A stretch of 64,000 bases of DNA from Scybalomonas sp905214925 (GCA_905214925.1 CAJMOB010000010.1:44037-108036), one strand, 5' to 3'. Shown: positions 7,902-16,840, counted from the stretch's first letter. Notes: generated from the sequence alone by a model not told the origin. Numbers and translations are program-made.

Positions 7902-9071
7902 ATGGTGATGAATGAACAGAAAAAATATAAAAATCTGGATCTTAGATCTTATGGGATGGTAGCCGCTCTTGTTTTCATTTTTGGTCTATTTTATTTCTTA
8001 TCCAATGGAGCCAATGCAACACCGAGCAATATCAATAACTTAATTATGCAAAATGGCTACATTATTATTTTGGCAACGGGTATGCTTCTATGTGTGTTGA
8101 CAGGAAATATTGATCTTGGTGTAGGTTCAGTGGTAGCTCTTTGTGCAGCTTCTGCTGGTAAGCTTGTGATGGAACAAGGATGGCCAGTACCGTTGGCATG
8201 GCTTATCGCACTTTTCATTGGATTTGTTGTTGGATTGTTTGCAGCTTTTTTTATTGCATATTTAAGCATTCCTCCTTTTGTTGTAACACTGGCAACTATG
8301 TTAATGGGACGTGGACTTACTTATACTATGTTAGCTTCTCAGACAGTTGGTCCTCTTCCAAAAAGCTATACACAAATAGGAGCTGGTTTTTTACCGAATA
8401 TTAAAGTTGGAGGAATTGATGCTGTCTGCGTAATCGTAGCTATTATAGCTACCGTATTAATTGTTATTTCAGAATATAATCAAATTCGTACGAATAAAAA
8501 ATATGGATTTGCAAATGTATATCCGTGGCAACTAATCATTAAAAATATAGTAATCTTGGCTATTCTCTGGTTTTTCTTTCTTAGCCTTGGGCGTAAAAGT
8601 GGAATTCCAATTCAGCTTGTAGTGGCAGGTGTCATTGTGGCTCTTTATCAGTTCATTACGAGTAAGACAGTGGCAGGGCGTCAGATTTATGCCCTAGGTG
8701 GAAATGCAAAAGCAGCTCGTCTTTCTGGCATCAATACAAAAAAGGTTTTCTTTTGGATTTATGTTAATATGGGACTCTTATCAGCAGTGGCAGGTATTAT
8801 TCTTTCTGCAAGACAAGGGGCAGCAAATCCTAAAATGGGAGATGGTGTTGAATTAGATGCCATTGGTGCTTGTTATATTGGCGGTGCAGCAGCAGCAGGT
8901 GGTGTTGGTACTGTTATGGGGGCTGTAATTGGAGCTCTTGTTATGGGCGTTTTAAATAATGGTATGTCAATCATTGGACTTCCAACAGATTTTCAAAAGG
9001 TGGTAAAAGGAGCAGTATTATTAGGAGCTGTTACATTAGATGTTCTTTCTAAAAAGAGGAAAGAAGCATAA
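7902..9071 (+). CDS. mmsB: Multiple-monosaccharide ABC transporter permease
   Basis: 389 aa hydrophobic permease of the RbsC/XylH/GguB family with about ten membrane helices. Family motifs: GNIDLGVGSVVAL, IPPFVVTLATMLMGRGL, GRQIYALGGNAKAARLSGI (the cytoplasmic loop contacting the ATPase), and GAVIGALVMGVLNNGMS near the end. A long polar insert around residues 195-210 is usual for the MmsB subgroup. Two starts are possible: ATG 7902 (4 bases after AGGAG) or ATG 7908 (10 bases after). It is the last gene of the transporter operon and a terminator follows at about 9191. Confidence 0.93.
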   Translation: MVMNEQKKYKNLDLRSYGMVAALVFIFGLFYFLSNGANATPSNINNLIMQNGYIIILATGMLLCVLTGNIDLGVGSVVALCAASAGKLVMEQGWPVPLAWLIALFIGFVVGLFAAFFIAYLSIPPFVVTLATMLMGRGLTYTMLASQTVGPLPKSYTQIGAGFLPNIKVGGIDAVCVIVAIIATVLIVISEYNQIRTNKKYGFANVYPWQLIIKNIVILAILWFFFLSLGRKSGIPIQLVVAGVIVALYQFITSKTVAGRQIYALGGNAKAARLSGINTKKVFFWIYVNMGLLSAVAGIILSARQGAANPKMGDGVELDAIGACYIGGAAAAGGVGTVMGAVIGALVMGVLNNGMSIIGLPTDFQKVVKGAVLLGAVTLDVLSKKRKEA

Positions 9072-9190
9072 TATTTTAAGATTTCTTTATAGAATAATGA
9101 GATAGGATAGTGTAAGAAAATACATATAGAAGTAATTCTATATAGAAAAAAATACAAAGCAGAGATAAAAGTTAGTATTATTAGCATTGA

Positions 9191-9230
9191 AAAATGTGAG
9201 AAATTCTAGTTGTGTATTTCTCACATTTTT
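9191..9230 (+). terminator. Terminator of the sugar transporter operon
   Basis: AAAATGTGAGAAAT, an 11-base loop, then ATTTCTCACATTTTT: a clean stem with a T tail. The -10 of the following biotin operon overlaps its downstream edge. Confidence 0.85.
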
Positions 9231-9234
9231 ATAT

Positions 9235-9270
9235 TATAATTGTAAACCTAAAATAAAAAATAGTTTATAA
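9235..9270 (+). promoter_or_regulatory. BirA operator overlapping the biotin operon promoter
   Basis: TTGTAAAC at 9240-9247 and GTTTATAA at 9263-9270 are inverted half-sites with a 15-base spacer, matching the known BirA box (TTGTAAAC-N14-16-GTTTACAA) with one mismatch. A TATAAT -10 at 9235-9240 abuts the left half-site, so bound BirA would block transcription. The -35 is weak (TTGTGT at 9210-9215, 19-base spacer). The site is 49 bases before birA. Confidence 0.82.
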
Positions 9271-9318
9271 TTATGGAAAGATAGAGTATACTTTCTATAA
9301 AAAGAAAGGAAGCTGCAT

Positions 9319-10296
9319 ATGAGTTTAAAAGAGAAAGTTTTATTATTATTGAAAAAAAGAGAAGGCGAATTTTTATCAGGCCAAGAGATTGCTCTACAAT
9401 TAGAAGTAACAAGAGCGGGTGTTTGGAAAGCGATAAAGGCATTACAAGAAGAAGGATATCCTATTGAGGCAGTAACAAATCGGGGGTATGCATTACAGAG
9501 TATGCCAGATATTTTATCAGCAGTAGGAATTGAACAAGAATTATCAGAAGATAGTAAGCAATTGCACATTCAAGTGGAGAAGGTACTAGATTCTACCAAT
9601 ACAAGATTGAAACAGATGGTAACCGAAGGGGAAACAAGAGATATGGTGTTACTAGCAGAAGAGCAGACAGGAGGGCGAGGTCGCTTTGGACGAGTCTTTT
9701 TTTCGCCACAAGGTACGGGACTTTATATGAGTTTTTTATTGCATCCACAACTGCACTATAGTGAGGGAGAACTTTTGACCACAGCGGCAGCGGTGGCAGT
9801 TGCAAAAGCTCTTGAAAAAATAAGTGGAGAGGAAGCACAGATTAAGTGGGTAAATGATGTTTGGGTAGGTGGAAGAAAAGTATCTGGTATTTTAACAGAA
9901 GCCTCCACATCTTTAGAGTCTGGACAATTAGAATATGCCATTATTGGGATAGGGATTAATGTAAAAGAACCAGTAGATGGTTTTCCTGAGGAGTTAAAAG
10001 ATATCGCTCGTTCGGTATTTCCAAATACGATAAAGAAAGAAAACTTAAGAAATCAATTGGCAGGGGAGATTATTAATCAATTTATGGCATATTATAAGGA
10101 ACTTCGAAAAAAGGAGTTTTTTAAAGAGTATAAAGAACGTTCCTTTGTGATTGGAAAAGAAATTTCTGTGTTACGAGCTGGAATGACAAGAAAGGCAAGG
10201 GCGTTAGAAATTGATGATCACTGCCATTTAAAAGTGCAATATGAAGACGGAACGATTGAATATTTATCAAGTGGAGAGATTAGTATTCGACTATAG
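9319..10296 (+). CDS. birA: Bifunctional biotin-protein ligase / biotin operon repressor
   Basis: 325 aa. The N-terminal winged HTH (about 1-60: LSGQEIALQLEVTRAGVWKA then EGYPIEAVTNRGYAL) binds DNA. The catalytic domain has the biotinyl-AMP loop GGRGRFGR, the IKWVNDVWVGGRKVSGIL motif with its catalytic Lys, and an SH3-like C-terminal domain. It attaches biotin to carboxylase carrier domains and, as holo-repressor, senses biotin. It is the first gene of birA-bioY-bioB-bioD-bioA and lies behind its own operator, so it should be autoregulated. The ATG follows AAAGGAAGC. Confidence 0.95.
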   Translation: MSLKEKVLLLLKKREGEFLSGQEIALQLEVTRAGVWKAIKALQEEGYPIEAVTNRGYALQSMPDILSAVGIEQELSEDSKQLHIQVEKVLDSTNTRLKQMVTEGETRDMVLLAEEQTGGRGRFGRVFFSPQGTGLYMSFLLHPQLHYSEGELLTTAAAVAVAKALEKISGEEAQIKWVNDVWVGGRKVSGILTEASTSLESGQLEYAIIGIGINVKEPVDGFPEELKDIARSVFPNTIKKENLRNQLAGEIINQFMAYYKELRKKEFFKEYKERSFVIGKEISVLRAGMTRKARALEIDDHCHLKVQYEDGTIEYLSSGEISIRL

Positions 10297-10311
10297 GGAA
10301 AGGAGGATGAA

Positions 10312-10869
10312 ATGAATCGAACAAGAAATATGGTTTTATGTGCGATGTTTACGGTATTAGTTGCCATTGGTGCTTTTATTCGAGTGCCAGTGCCAGTAGT
10401 ACCATTTACTTTACAAGTGTTGTTTACGACATTAGCAGGACTCGTTTTAGGACCGAAATTAGGAGCCATGAGTGTGGCTTTATATGTAGCACTTGGATTA
10501 CTGGGTCTTCCAATTTTTGCATCAGGTGGAGGGATTGGGTATGTGTTTCAGCCAACCTTTGGATATTTAATCGGATTTATTATTGGAACTTATGTAACGG
10601 GTTATATTGCCTATCAAGAAGAAAATCCATCGAGAAAGCGTCTGCTTGTGGCATGCCTTTTAGGACTTTTTATCATTTATTTTTGTGGGACAAGTTATTA
10701 TTGGTTTATTATGACTTTTTATTTGAAATCACAGATGGGATTATGGACATTATTTTTTTATTGTGTTCTTTTATCCGCACCAGGAGATATTTTTCTTTGT
10801 TTTGTAACCGCTAGTTTTGGAAAACGCCTACTTCCAATGATAAGAAGAGAGATAGAGATAGGAGGATAA
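10312..10869 (+). CDS. bioY: Biotin transporter substrate-binding S component BioY
   Basis: 185 aa with about six membrane helices. BioY motifs: the opening MVLCAMFTVLVAIGAFIRVP, then PVVPFTLQVLFTTLAGLVLGPKLG, YVALGLLGLPIFASGGG and GYVFQPTFGYLIGF. It captures biotin as the S component of an ECF transporter, normally with shared EcfAAT modules encoded elsewhere (none here). It starts 15 bases after birA behind AAAGGAGGA. Having both BioY and synthesis genes under BirA control suggests the cell can switch between uptake and synthesis. Confidence 0.95.
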   Translation: MNRTRNMVLCAMFTVLVAIGAFIRVPVPVVPFTLQVLFTTLAGLVLGPKLGAMSVALYVALGLLGLPIFASGGGIGYVFQPTFGYLIGFIIGTYVTGYIAYQEENPSRKRLLVACLLGLFIIYFCGTSYYWFIMTFYLKSQMGLWTLFFYCVLLSAPGDIFLCFVTASFGKRLLPMIRREIEIGG

Positions 10870-10872
10870 AGA

Positions 10873-11874
10873 ATGGATTTTGTAGAGCAATTAAAACAAG
10901 AAGTATTAAAGGGAAAACAGATTGGAAGAGAAGAAGCATTACGTCTTTATGAAGCACCATTAGAAAGCCTTTGTAAAGCAGCCGATGAAATAAGAGAATA
11001 TTTTTGTCAAGATGTATTTGATATTTGTACGATTATCAATGGAAAGAGTGGAAGGTGTTCTGAGGACTGTAAATATTGTGCACAATCAGTTCATTATCCA
11101 ACAACAGTAGAGGAATATCCATTACTAGGACGAGAAGAGATTGTCAAACAGGCAAAATATAATGATGAAAAGGGTGTTTTACGTTATTCTATTGTGACGT
11201 CAGGAAGAACGCTATCAGAGAAAGAGGTAGAGGAAGTTTGTGAAACCGTAAGACAGATACGGAAAGAAACCGATATTGAAGTTTGTGTTTCATTAGGACT
11301 TTTAAAAGAGGCGCAATTTCAGAAATTAAAAAAAGCAGGAGTTAGCAGAATCCATAATAATTTGGAAACGTCAAAAAGAAATTTTCCAAACATTTGTACG
11401 ACTCATACTTATGAAGAGAAAATAAAAGCCATTCGTTCCGCAAAGAATGTTGGGTTAGAAGTCTGTAGTGGTGGCATTTTAGGTCTTGGAGAAACCGTAG
11501 AAGATCGCATTGATCTAGCACTTGCTATTCGAGAACTAGGGATTTACTCTATGCCAGTCAATATACTAAATCCGATTGCAGGAACTCCATATGAAGGAGA
11601 GGAGACCTTAACGGTAGAGGAAGTTAGAAGAAGCGTTGCGGTCTTTCGTTTTTTACTTCCCAACGCATCTATTCGTCTAGCAGGAGGCAGAGGGTTATTA
11701 GAGGATAAAGGAAGAAGTTGTTTTACTTCTGGAGCCAATGCAGTTATTTCTGGCGATATGTTAACAACAGCAGGAATTACAGTGGATACTGATTTAAAAA
11801 TGATAGAAGAACTAGGATATCGAAAGGAACTTTGGAATGGAACGAGGGATTTTTATAACGGGGACAGGGACTGA
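10873..11874 (+). CDS. bioB: Biotin synthase
   Basis: 333 aa radical-SAM enzyme that inserts sulfur into dethiobiotin. The SAM-cluster motif CSEDCKYC is at residues 62-69 (Cys 62, 66, 69). Also visible: VTSGRTLS, the HNNLETS motif binding dethiobiotin, EVCSGGILGLGE, and IRLAGGRG near the C-terminus. The gene starts 3 bases after bioY, behind a GGAGGA ribosome site overlapping the end of bioY, and overlaps bioD by 38 bases, so translation is probably coupled. Confidence 0.97.
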   Translation: MDFVEQLKQEVLKGKQIGREEALRLYEAPLESLCKAADEIREYFCQDVFDICTIINGKSGRCSEDCKYCAQSVHYPTTVEEYPLLGREEIVKQAKYNDEKGVLRYSIVTSGRTLSEKEVEEVCETVRQIRKETDIEVCVSLGLLKEAQFQKLKKAGVSRIHNNLETSKRNFPNICTTHTYEEKIKAIRSAKNVGLEVCSGGILGLGETVEDRIDLALAIRELGIYSMPVNILNPIAGTPYEGEETLTVEEVRRSVAVFRFLLPNASIRLAGGRGLLEDKGRSCFTSGANAVISGDMLTTAGITVDTDLKMIEELGYRKELWNGTRDFYNGDRD

Positions 11875-12505
11875 TGTAGGGAAGACTTATGTGACTGCGC
11901 TTCTTGTAAAGAAATTAAAAGAGCTTGGAATTTCCGTTGGCTATTATAAAGGAGCGATTAGTGGAGCTGATTGTATTACTAGTAGTGATGCTGGTTATGT
12001 AAAAAAAGTAGCAGAATTAGAGCAAGATGGAAATACCTTAGTTTCTTATTTGTATCAAAATGCAGTTTCTCCACATCTTGCAGCAAAGTTAGAAGGAAAT
12101 CCTGTGGAATTAAAAAAAGTAAAAGAAGATTTCCAAAAGGTATCAAAACAATACGAGTTTGTTGTTATGGAGGGAAGTGGCGGAATTGTCTGCCCTATTC
12201 GTTATGATGAGACAGAGCATATCTTTTTAGAGGATTTTATAAAAACTTTACATCTCGATACACTTTTAGTAGCAGATGCAGGACTTGGTACGATTAATGC
12301 AGTTGTTTTAACTGTCCAATATTTGCGTCAAAGAGGAATTGGGATACAAGGAATTTTTATCAATCGCTATACAGGGAATCCAATGGAAGAAGATAATGTA
12401 AAAATGATTGAGGAATTAACAGGTGTTCCTATACTTGGGCTGATTTCACCAAATGCTAATGAATTATTATTAAAAGAAGGGGCAATTCAAAAAATATTAC
12501 GATAG
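11837..12505 (+). CDS. bioD: Dethiobiotin synthetase
   Basis: 222 aa ATP-dependent enzyme forming the ureido ring of dethiobiotin from DAPA and CO2. The P-loop GTGTDVGKT is at residues 9-17. A Lys follows at YYKGAISG in place of the usual YxKPVQTG, then VMEGSGGIVCP (the conserved EGAGG region) and LVADAGLGTINAV. The start at 11837 lies inside bioB (38-base overlap) with AAAGGAAC upstream; no later ATG keeps the P-loop. The pathway context (bioB before, bioA after) confirms the role. Confidence 0.95.
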   Translation: MERGIFITGTGTDVGKTYVTALLVKKLKELGISVGYYKGAISGADCITSSDAGYVKKVAELEQDGNTLVSYLYQNAVSPHLAAKLEGNPVELKKVKEDFQKVSKQYEFVVMEGSGGIVCPIRYDETEHIFLEDFIKTLHLDTLLVADAGLGTINAVVLTVQYLRQRGIGIQGIFINRYTGNPMEEDNVKMIEELTGVPILGLISPNANELLLKEGAIQKILR

Positions 12506-12515
12506 GAGAAGACAT

Positions 12516-13865
12516 ATGACATTAGAAGAAAAAGATTTAAAATACATATGGCACCCTTGTTCTCAGATGAAAGATTACGAAGAGTTGCCACCTATTATTA
12601 TTGATAAGGGACAAGGAATTTATCTTTATGATAAAAATGGAAAGGAATATATGGATATTGTGAGTTCTTGGTGGTGCAATCTGCTTGGACATTGCAATCC
12701 AGTTATCAATCAAGCGATAAAAGAACAGTTAGATCGTTTAGAACACGTTATTTTTGCTAACTTTTCTCACGAGGGAGCGATTGAACTTTGCGAACAGCTC
12801 ATCAAAAGTATTCCAAAAGGATTGACCAAATTTAATTTTTCGGATAATGGTTCAGGAGCTGTGGAGTGTGCATTAAAAATGGCATTTCAATATCAGTATC
12901 AGATGGGGAAAAAGAAAAAACAAAAATTTTTCTGTTTAACTGATGGATATCATGGGGAAACAATAGGGGCACTTTCCGTGGGAGCCATGGACTTATATGC
13001 CAAAATATACCGTCCTATGCTAATGGATACGATTCAAATTGAAGCACCAGATTGCTATCGTTGTCCCTATGGAAAAACAAGGGATAACTGTGAAGCAGAA
13101 TGTTTTATAAAGGCGGAAAAAGCATTTGAACAGTATGGAGAGCAGGGGTGCGCCATCATTGTAGAGCCTTTATTACAAGGAAGTGCAGGCATGAAAATAT
13201 ATCCTCCTCTCTATTTAAAAAAGTTAAGAGCACTCTGTAATCAATACGATGTTTTATTGATTGCCGATGAAATCGCTACAGGATTTGGAAGGACAGGAAA
13301 AATGTTTGCTTGCGATCATGCAGGAATTCCGCCAGATATTATGTGCATTTCAAAAGGGCTAACAGGTGGATATTTGCCAATGGCAATTACGATAACAACA
13401 GAAGAAGTTTATCAAGCTTTTTATGCAGATTATAAAGAGGGAAAAGCCTTTATGCATAGCCATACATATAGCGGAAATCCCCTTGGATGTAGTGCGGCGT
13501 TAGCCGTTCAAAAAATATTAAAAGAAGATTTCGTTTTAGAGAAAGCAAAGAAAAGAGCGGGCTATTTAACGGAGCAATTGAATAATAAGTTGTTAGAACG
13601 AGATTATGTAGGAGAAATTCGTCATATTGGATTAATCCATGCCATAGAGCTTGTAGAAGATAAAAAAACAAAGGGGGGATTTTCAAGTGAAGAACGGGTT
13701 GGATATCAAATTTATAAAGAAGCGTTAAAGAATGGATTGTTATTACGTCCTCTTGGCAATGTGTTGTATTTTAATCCACCATTGATTATTGATGAGGGAG
13801 AAATAGATGAAGCCATAAAAAGATGTGTGAAATCCATCGATTCGTATATGGTATCAAGAATTTAA
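12516..13865 (+). CDS. bioA: Adenosylmethionine-8-amino-7-oxononanoate aminotransferase
   Basis: 449 aa PLP enzyme of class III, converting KAPA to DAPA. Motifs: WHPCSQMKDYE near the start, MDIVSSWWCNLLGHCNP, FSDNGSGAVECALKMA, TDGYHGETIGALSVG, LLIADEIATGFGRTGKMFAC, and SKGLTGGYLPMAIT containing the PLP Lys. A Cys-rich insert (CYRCPYG ... CEAEC, about residues 185-202) is common in Firmicute members. Some Gram-positive BioA enzymes use lysine rather than SAM as amino donor; sequence inspection does not decide this. It ends the biotin operon; bioF is not in the window. Confidence 0.93.
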   Translation: MTLEEKDLKYIWHPCSQMKDYEELPPIIIDKGQGIYLYDKNGKEYMDIVSSWWCNLLGHCNPVINQAIKEQLDRLEHVIFANFSHEGAIELCEQLIKSIPKGLTKFNFSDNGSGAVECALKMAFQYQYQMGKKKKQKFFCLTDGYHGETIGALSVGAMDLYAKIYRPMLMDTIQIEAPDCYRCPYGKTRDNCEAECFIKAEKAFEQYGEQGCAIIVEPLLQGSAGMKIYPPLYLKKLRALCNQYDVLLIADEIATGFGRTGKMFACDHAGIPPDIMCISKGLTGGYLPMAITITTEEVYQAFYADYKEGKAFMHSHTYSGNPLGCSAALAVQKILKEDFVLEKAKKRAGYLTEQLNNKLLERDYVGEIRHIGLIHAIELVEDKKTKGGFSSEERVGYQIYKEALKNGLLLRPLGNVLYFNPPLIIDEGEIDEAIKRCVKSIDSYMVSRI

Positions 13866-13926
13866 TATAATACCGAAAGAAAATAGGCAAGATAAGACTT
13901 AAAAAAGGCAAGTTAGGGTTTTTTCC

Positions 13927-13955
13927 TTGCTCCAAATAGAGGGACTTTCTATAAT
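13927..13955 (+). promoter_or_regulatory. Putative promoter of the LytTR/DUF3021 pair
   Basis: TTGCTC at 13927-13932 and TATAAT at 13950-13955 with a 17-base spacer, 35 bases before the LytTR start codon. A weak GGCAAG/CTTGCT hairpin at about 13906-13931, possibly ending the biotin operon, overlaps the -35. Confidence 0.6.
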
Positions 13956-13989
13956 AAGAGTATCAAAGAAAAAGGGGGATAGGAGAAAA

Positions 13990-14451
13990 ATGGAGCTTAG
14001 ATGGGAACGAATCCAAGAAGGTAAAGAGGAAATTGTGATTCGAGCTTATAAAATGACAAGATATTTAGAAGGGCTGATTCAGCATTTGAAACAATATTCC
14101 ATAGAGTTATATGGAAAAAAAGGAGATTGCCAATATCGTCTTTCGATCGGAGATATTTATTATATGGAAGTGGTGGATGGAAAACTCTTCCTATATGAAA
14201 GGGAAGACGTTTATGAAAGTCAGCAGTCATTAAAGGAGTTAGAAAGTCAGCTAAAAAAATTTGGATTCGTTAGAATTAGTAAAAGTTGTATTTTAAACTG
14301 TAGAAAGTTGAAATATGTAAAAGCGGATAAAAACCATCGAATGAAAGTCTTTTTATTAAATGGAGAATGTCTCATTGTCAATCGAACTTATTTAGCAAAT
14401 GTAAAAGCAATGCTCAAAAGGCTAAGCCAAGAAGGAGAGAAGGTATTATGA
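13990..14451 (+). CDS. LytTR-domain DNA-binding regulator
   Basis: 153 aa from the ATG at 13990 (AGGAG 4 bases before). Residues about 50-150 are a LytTR domain: GDIYYMEVVDGKLFLYERED, ESQQSLKELESQL, FVRISKSCILNCRKLKYV, then VNRTYLANVK near the end. There is no receiver domain, so it is a one-component regulator. It overlaps the next gene by 4 bases (ATGA). Stand-alone LytTR proteins paired with a DUF3021 membrane protein are a recurring Firmicute arrangement in which the membrane partner is thought to restrain the regulator. Targets are unknown. Confidence 0.85.
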   Translation: MELRWERIQEGKEEIVIRAYKMTRYLEGLIQHLKQYSIELYGKKGDCQYRLSIGDIYYMEVVDGKLFLYEREDVYESQQSLKELESQLKKFGFVRISKSCILNCRKLKYVKADKNHRMKVFLLNGECLIVNRTYLANVKAMLKRLSQEGEKVL

Positions 14452-14873
14452 AGCAATTTTTCTTAGAACGGACAGCGTATATCGGCCTAATTTCAACGCT
14501 AGGGATTGTGTTAATGGCTAGTTATTTTTTGATTCTAACTGGAGGAAACGACACTTCATCGTTTTCTAGTAAATTTTTATTACAATATGTGGGCTTTATT
14601 GCATTGATGGAATTATTTGATTTTTTTGTTATCGATCCTGTTAAAATAAAAAAAGGCTGGAAGTATTCAAGTGTTATGACAGGATATTTACTAATCTTTT
14701 TAGCGATAGGTGTGGTACTTGGTTGGTTTCCAATTCAACCCAAAATAATACTATCTTTTATCCTCATATTTATTATTATTACGTATGTGATAAATCGATA
14801 TAGTGTATTGAGGTGGAAAGAAGAAGAGAAAAAATGGAACGAATACATTGAGAAAATAAATCAACAAGTATAA
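14448..14873 (+). CDS. DUF3021 membrane protein, partner of the LytTR regulator
   Basis: 141 aa with four predicted membrane helices (about 12-32, 45-64, 80-97 and 105-122) and a basic/acidic cytoplasmic tail. It matches the DUF3021 pattern by length, topology and neighbourhood. The start at 14448 overlaps the LytTR stop and has AAGGAGAG upstream. A longer in-frame ORF beginning at 14367 is inside the LytTR gene and unlikely. The probable role is an anti-activator or sensor for the LytTR protein, by analogy with known LytTR regulatory systems. Confidence 0.72.
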   Translation: MKQFFLERTAYIGLISTLGIVLMASYFLILTGGNDTSSFSSKFLLQYVGFIALMELFDFFVIDPVKIKKGWKYSSVMTGYLLIFLAIGVVLGWFPIQPKIILSFILIFIIITYVINRYSVLRWKEEEKKWNEYIEKINQQV

Positions 14874-14893
14874 GAAAATATGGATTTATAAGA

Positions 14894-14932
14894 AATGAGT
14901 CAAACAAAAAGGTGCTTTGGCTCATTTTTTAT
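14894..14932 (+). terminator. Intrinsic terminator
   Basis: AATGAGTCAAA, a 10-base loop, then TTTGGCTCATTTTTTT: an 11-bp stem with one G-T pair, ending in a T run. Confidence 0.9.
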
Positions 14933-15070
14933 GCTATAATAAAAAATTGTGAATTCTATGAAAAGATGGAAAGACATTATCTTTATTAAAATAGGATAAG
15001 CGAAAAAGGTGATAAAGAAACATTTTTTCGTAGACTCCAATAAAAAATAAATAATAGAAAGGAAAAAAAC

Positions 15071-16810
15071 ATGAAGATTATGAAGAAATTTATTCGATAT
15101 TATTATCCATATCGAAGCGTATTTTTTATTGATATGTTCTGTGCGTTATTGATTAGTATTATCGATTTAGCGTTTCCGCAAATATTGAATTATTTAAATG
15201 CTCACGTATTTAATGCGGATTCACAGACGATTTTAAACAGTCTTTTTATGTTAGCTGTTGGTTTAATTGTCATGTATGCCGTGCGCTCTGTTTGTAAATA
15301 TTATATTTCTGCCCAAGGACATATTATGGGGGTGCATATGGAACGGGATATGAGAGAGGAGTTGTTCAATAAGTATGAAGAACTTTCTTTCTCTTATTAT
15401 GATAAAAATAATACAGGAGAGATGATGAGTAAGTTAGTAAGCGACTTATTTGAAATTTGTGAGTTTGCTCATCATGGCCCAGAAAATATTTTTATTTCCT
15501 TATTAAAAATTATTGGTTCTTTCCTTTTACTCGCTTGTATTCATGTTCCATTAACATTGATTTTATTAGCAGTAACATTATGTATGCTTTTATTTTCTTT
15601 ATCACAAAATAAGAAAATGCAAGCAACTTTTATGGATAACCGAAGAAAAATCGCTGGTGTAAACGCCGCATTACAAGATACATTAGCAGGAATCCGTGTT
15701 GTAAAATCATTTGCCAATGAAGACATTGAAAGAGAAAAGTTTTCAAAAAGTAATGAGCAATATGTGCAGAGTAAAAAGAACAACTATAATTGTATGGGAT
15801 TATTCCAAGGAGGAAATAACTTTTTCCAAGGTCTTTTGTATATTACAATTTTAGTTGGTGGTGGCTACTTTGTAGCAAAAGGAACGTTACAGCCAGTGGC
15901 ACTTGCAACTTATGCTCTTTATATTAATATTTTCGTATCTCCAATTGAAGTGCTTGTGGAATTTACAGAAATGCTTCAGAAAGGATATTCTGGATTTAAG
16001 CGTTTTAATGAAGTAATGGAAACACAAGTGGATATTAAAGATGAAAAAGATAGTAAAGATTTAATTGATGTAAAAGGTGTCATTGACTATAAAGATGTAT
16101 CCTTTAGTTATGATGAAGATGAGCTTGTCCTTGATCATATTAATATTCATATTGAAGCAGGAAAATCCGTTGCTTTAGTAGGGCCAAGTGGTGGAGGAAA
16201 GACGACGATTTGTTCGTTATTACCACGTTTTTATGATGTCAATAGTGGTGCTGTTTGCATCGATGGAAAAGATGTAAGAGGATTGACATTACAATCATTA
16301 AGACGTGCCATTGGTATTGTACAACAAGATGTTTATTTATTTACAGGAACGATTCGTGATAATATCGCTTATGGTAACCCAAATGCTACAAAGGAACAGA
16401 TTATGGATGCAGCAAAGAAAGCAAATATCCATGAATTTATTATGAGTTTACCAGAAGGATATGATACTTTCGTTGGAGAACGTGGAACTCGTTTAAGTGG
16501 TGGACAAAAACAAAGAATTTCCATTGCCCGAGTATTTTTAAAAGATCCAAAGATTTTAATTTTAGATGAAGCTACAAGTGCTTTAGATAATGAAAGCGAG
16601 CGTCATATTCAAAAGAGTTTAGAAGAACTTGCGAAGAACCGTACGTGTATTACAATTGCACATCGCCTTTCTACGATTCGAAATGCCGATGAAATTATTG
16701 TAATTGGAGAGCATGGAATTGAAGAACGAGGTAGTCATGCAGAATTGTTAGAGAAAAATAATGTTTATGCAAAATACTATCGTTTGCAGTTTGAAGGGTT
16801 AGAAGACTAA
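15071..16810 (+). CDS. ABC exporter (fused membrane and ATPase domains)
   Basis: 579 aa half-transporter of the MsbA/LmrA type, probably acting as a homodimer. Six membrane helices occupy about residues 15-310. The ATPase domain has Walker A GPSGGGKTT, Q-loop QQDVYLFTGTI, signature LSGGQKQRISIARVF, Walker B ILILDEATSALD and switch IAHRLST, all intact. Members export lipids, drugs or peptides; the cargo is not evident. It is preceded by GAAAGGAAAA and followed 30 bases later by brnQ, so the two may be co-transcribed. Confidence 0.9.
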   Translation: MKIMKKFIRYYYPYRSVFFIDMFCALLISIIDLAFPQILNYLNAHVFNADSQTILNSLFMLAVGLIVMYAVRSVCKYYISAQGHIMGVHMERDMREELFNKYEELSFSYYDKNNTGEMMSKLVSDLFEICEFAHHGPENIFISLLKIIGSFLLLACIHVPLTLILLAVTLCMLLFSLSQNKKMQATFMDNRRKIAGVNAALQDTLAGIRVVKSFANEDIEREKFSKSNEQYVQSKKNNYNCMGLFQGGNNFFQGLLYITILVGGGYFVAKGTLQPVALATYALYINIFVSPIEVLVEFTEMLQKGYSGFKRFNEVMETQVDIKDEKDSKDLIDVKGVIDYKDVSFSYDEDELVLDHINIHIEAGKSVALVGPSGGGKTTICSLLPRFYDVNSGAVCIDGKDVRGLTLQSLRRAIGIVQQDVYLFTGTIRDNIAYGNPNATKEQIMDAAKKANIHEFIMSLPEGYDTFVGERGTRLSGGQKQRISIARVFLKDPKILILDEATSALDNESERHIQKSLEELAKNRTCITIAHRLSTIRNADEIIVIGEHGIEERGSHAELLEKNNVYAKYYRLQFEGLED

Positions 16811-16840
16811 AATATAAAAAATGTAATGATAGGAGGAACA

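Noticed and set aside
10338..10814. 158-codon plus-strand frame overlapping bioY
   Set aside because: Out-of-frame shadow rich in Cys and aromatic residues; bioY in the other frame has clear family motifs and a good ribosome site.
13906..13935. Terminator at the end of the biotin operon
   Set aside because: GGCAAG/CTTGCT is only about 6 bp, and no clean T run follows the stem; it overlaps a likely -35 instead.
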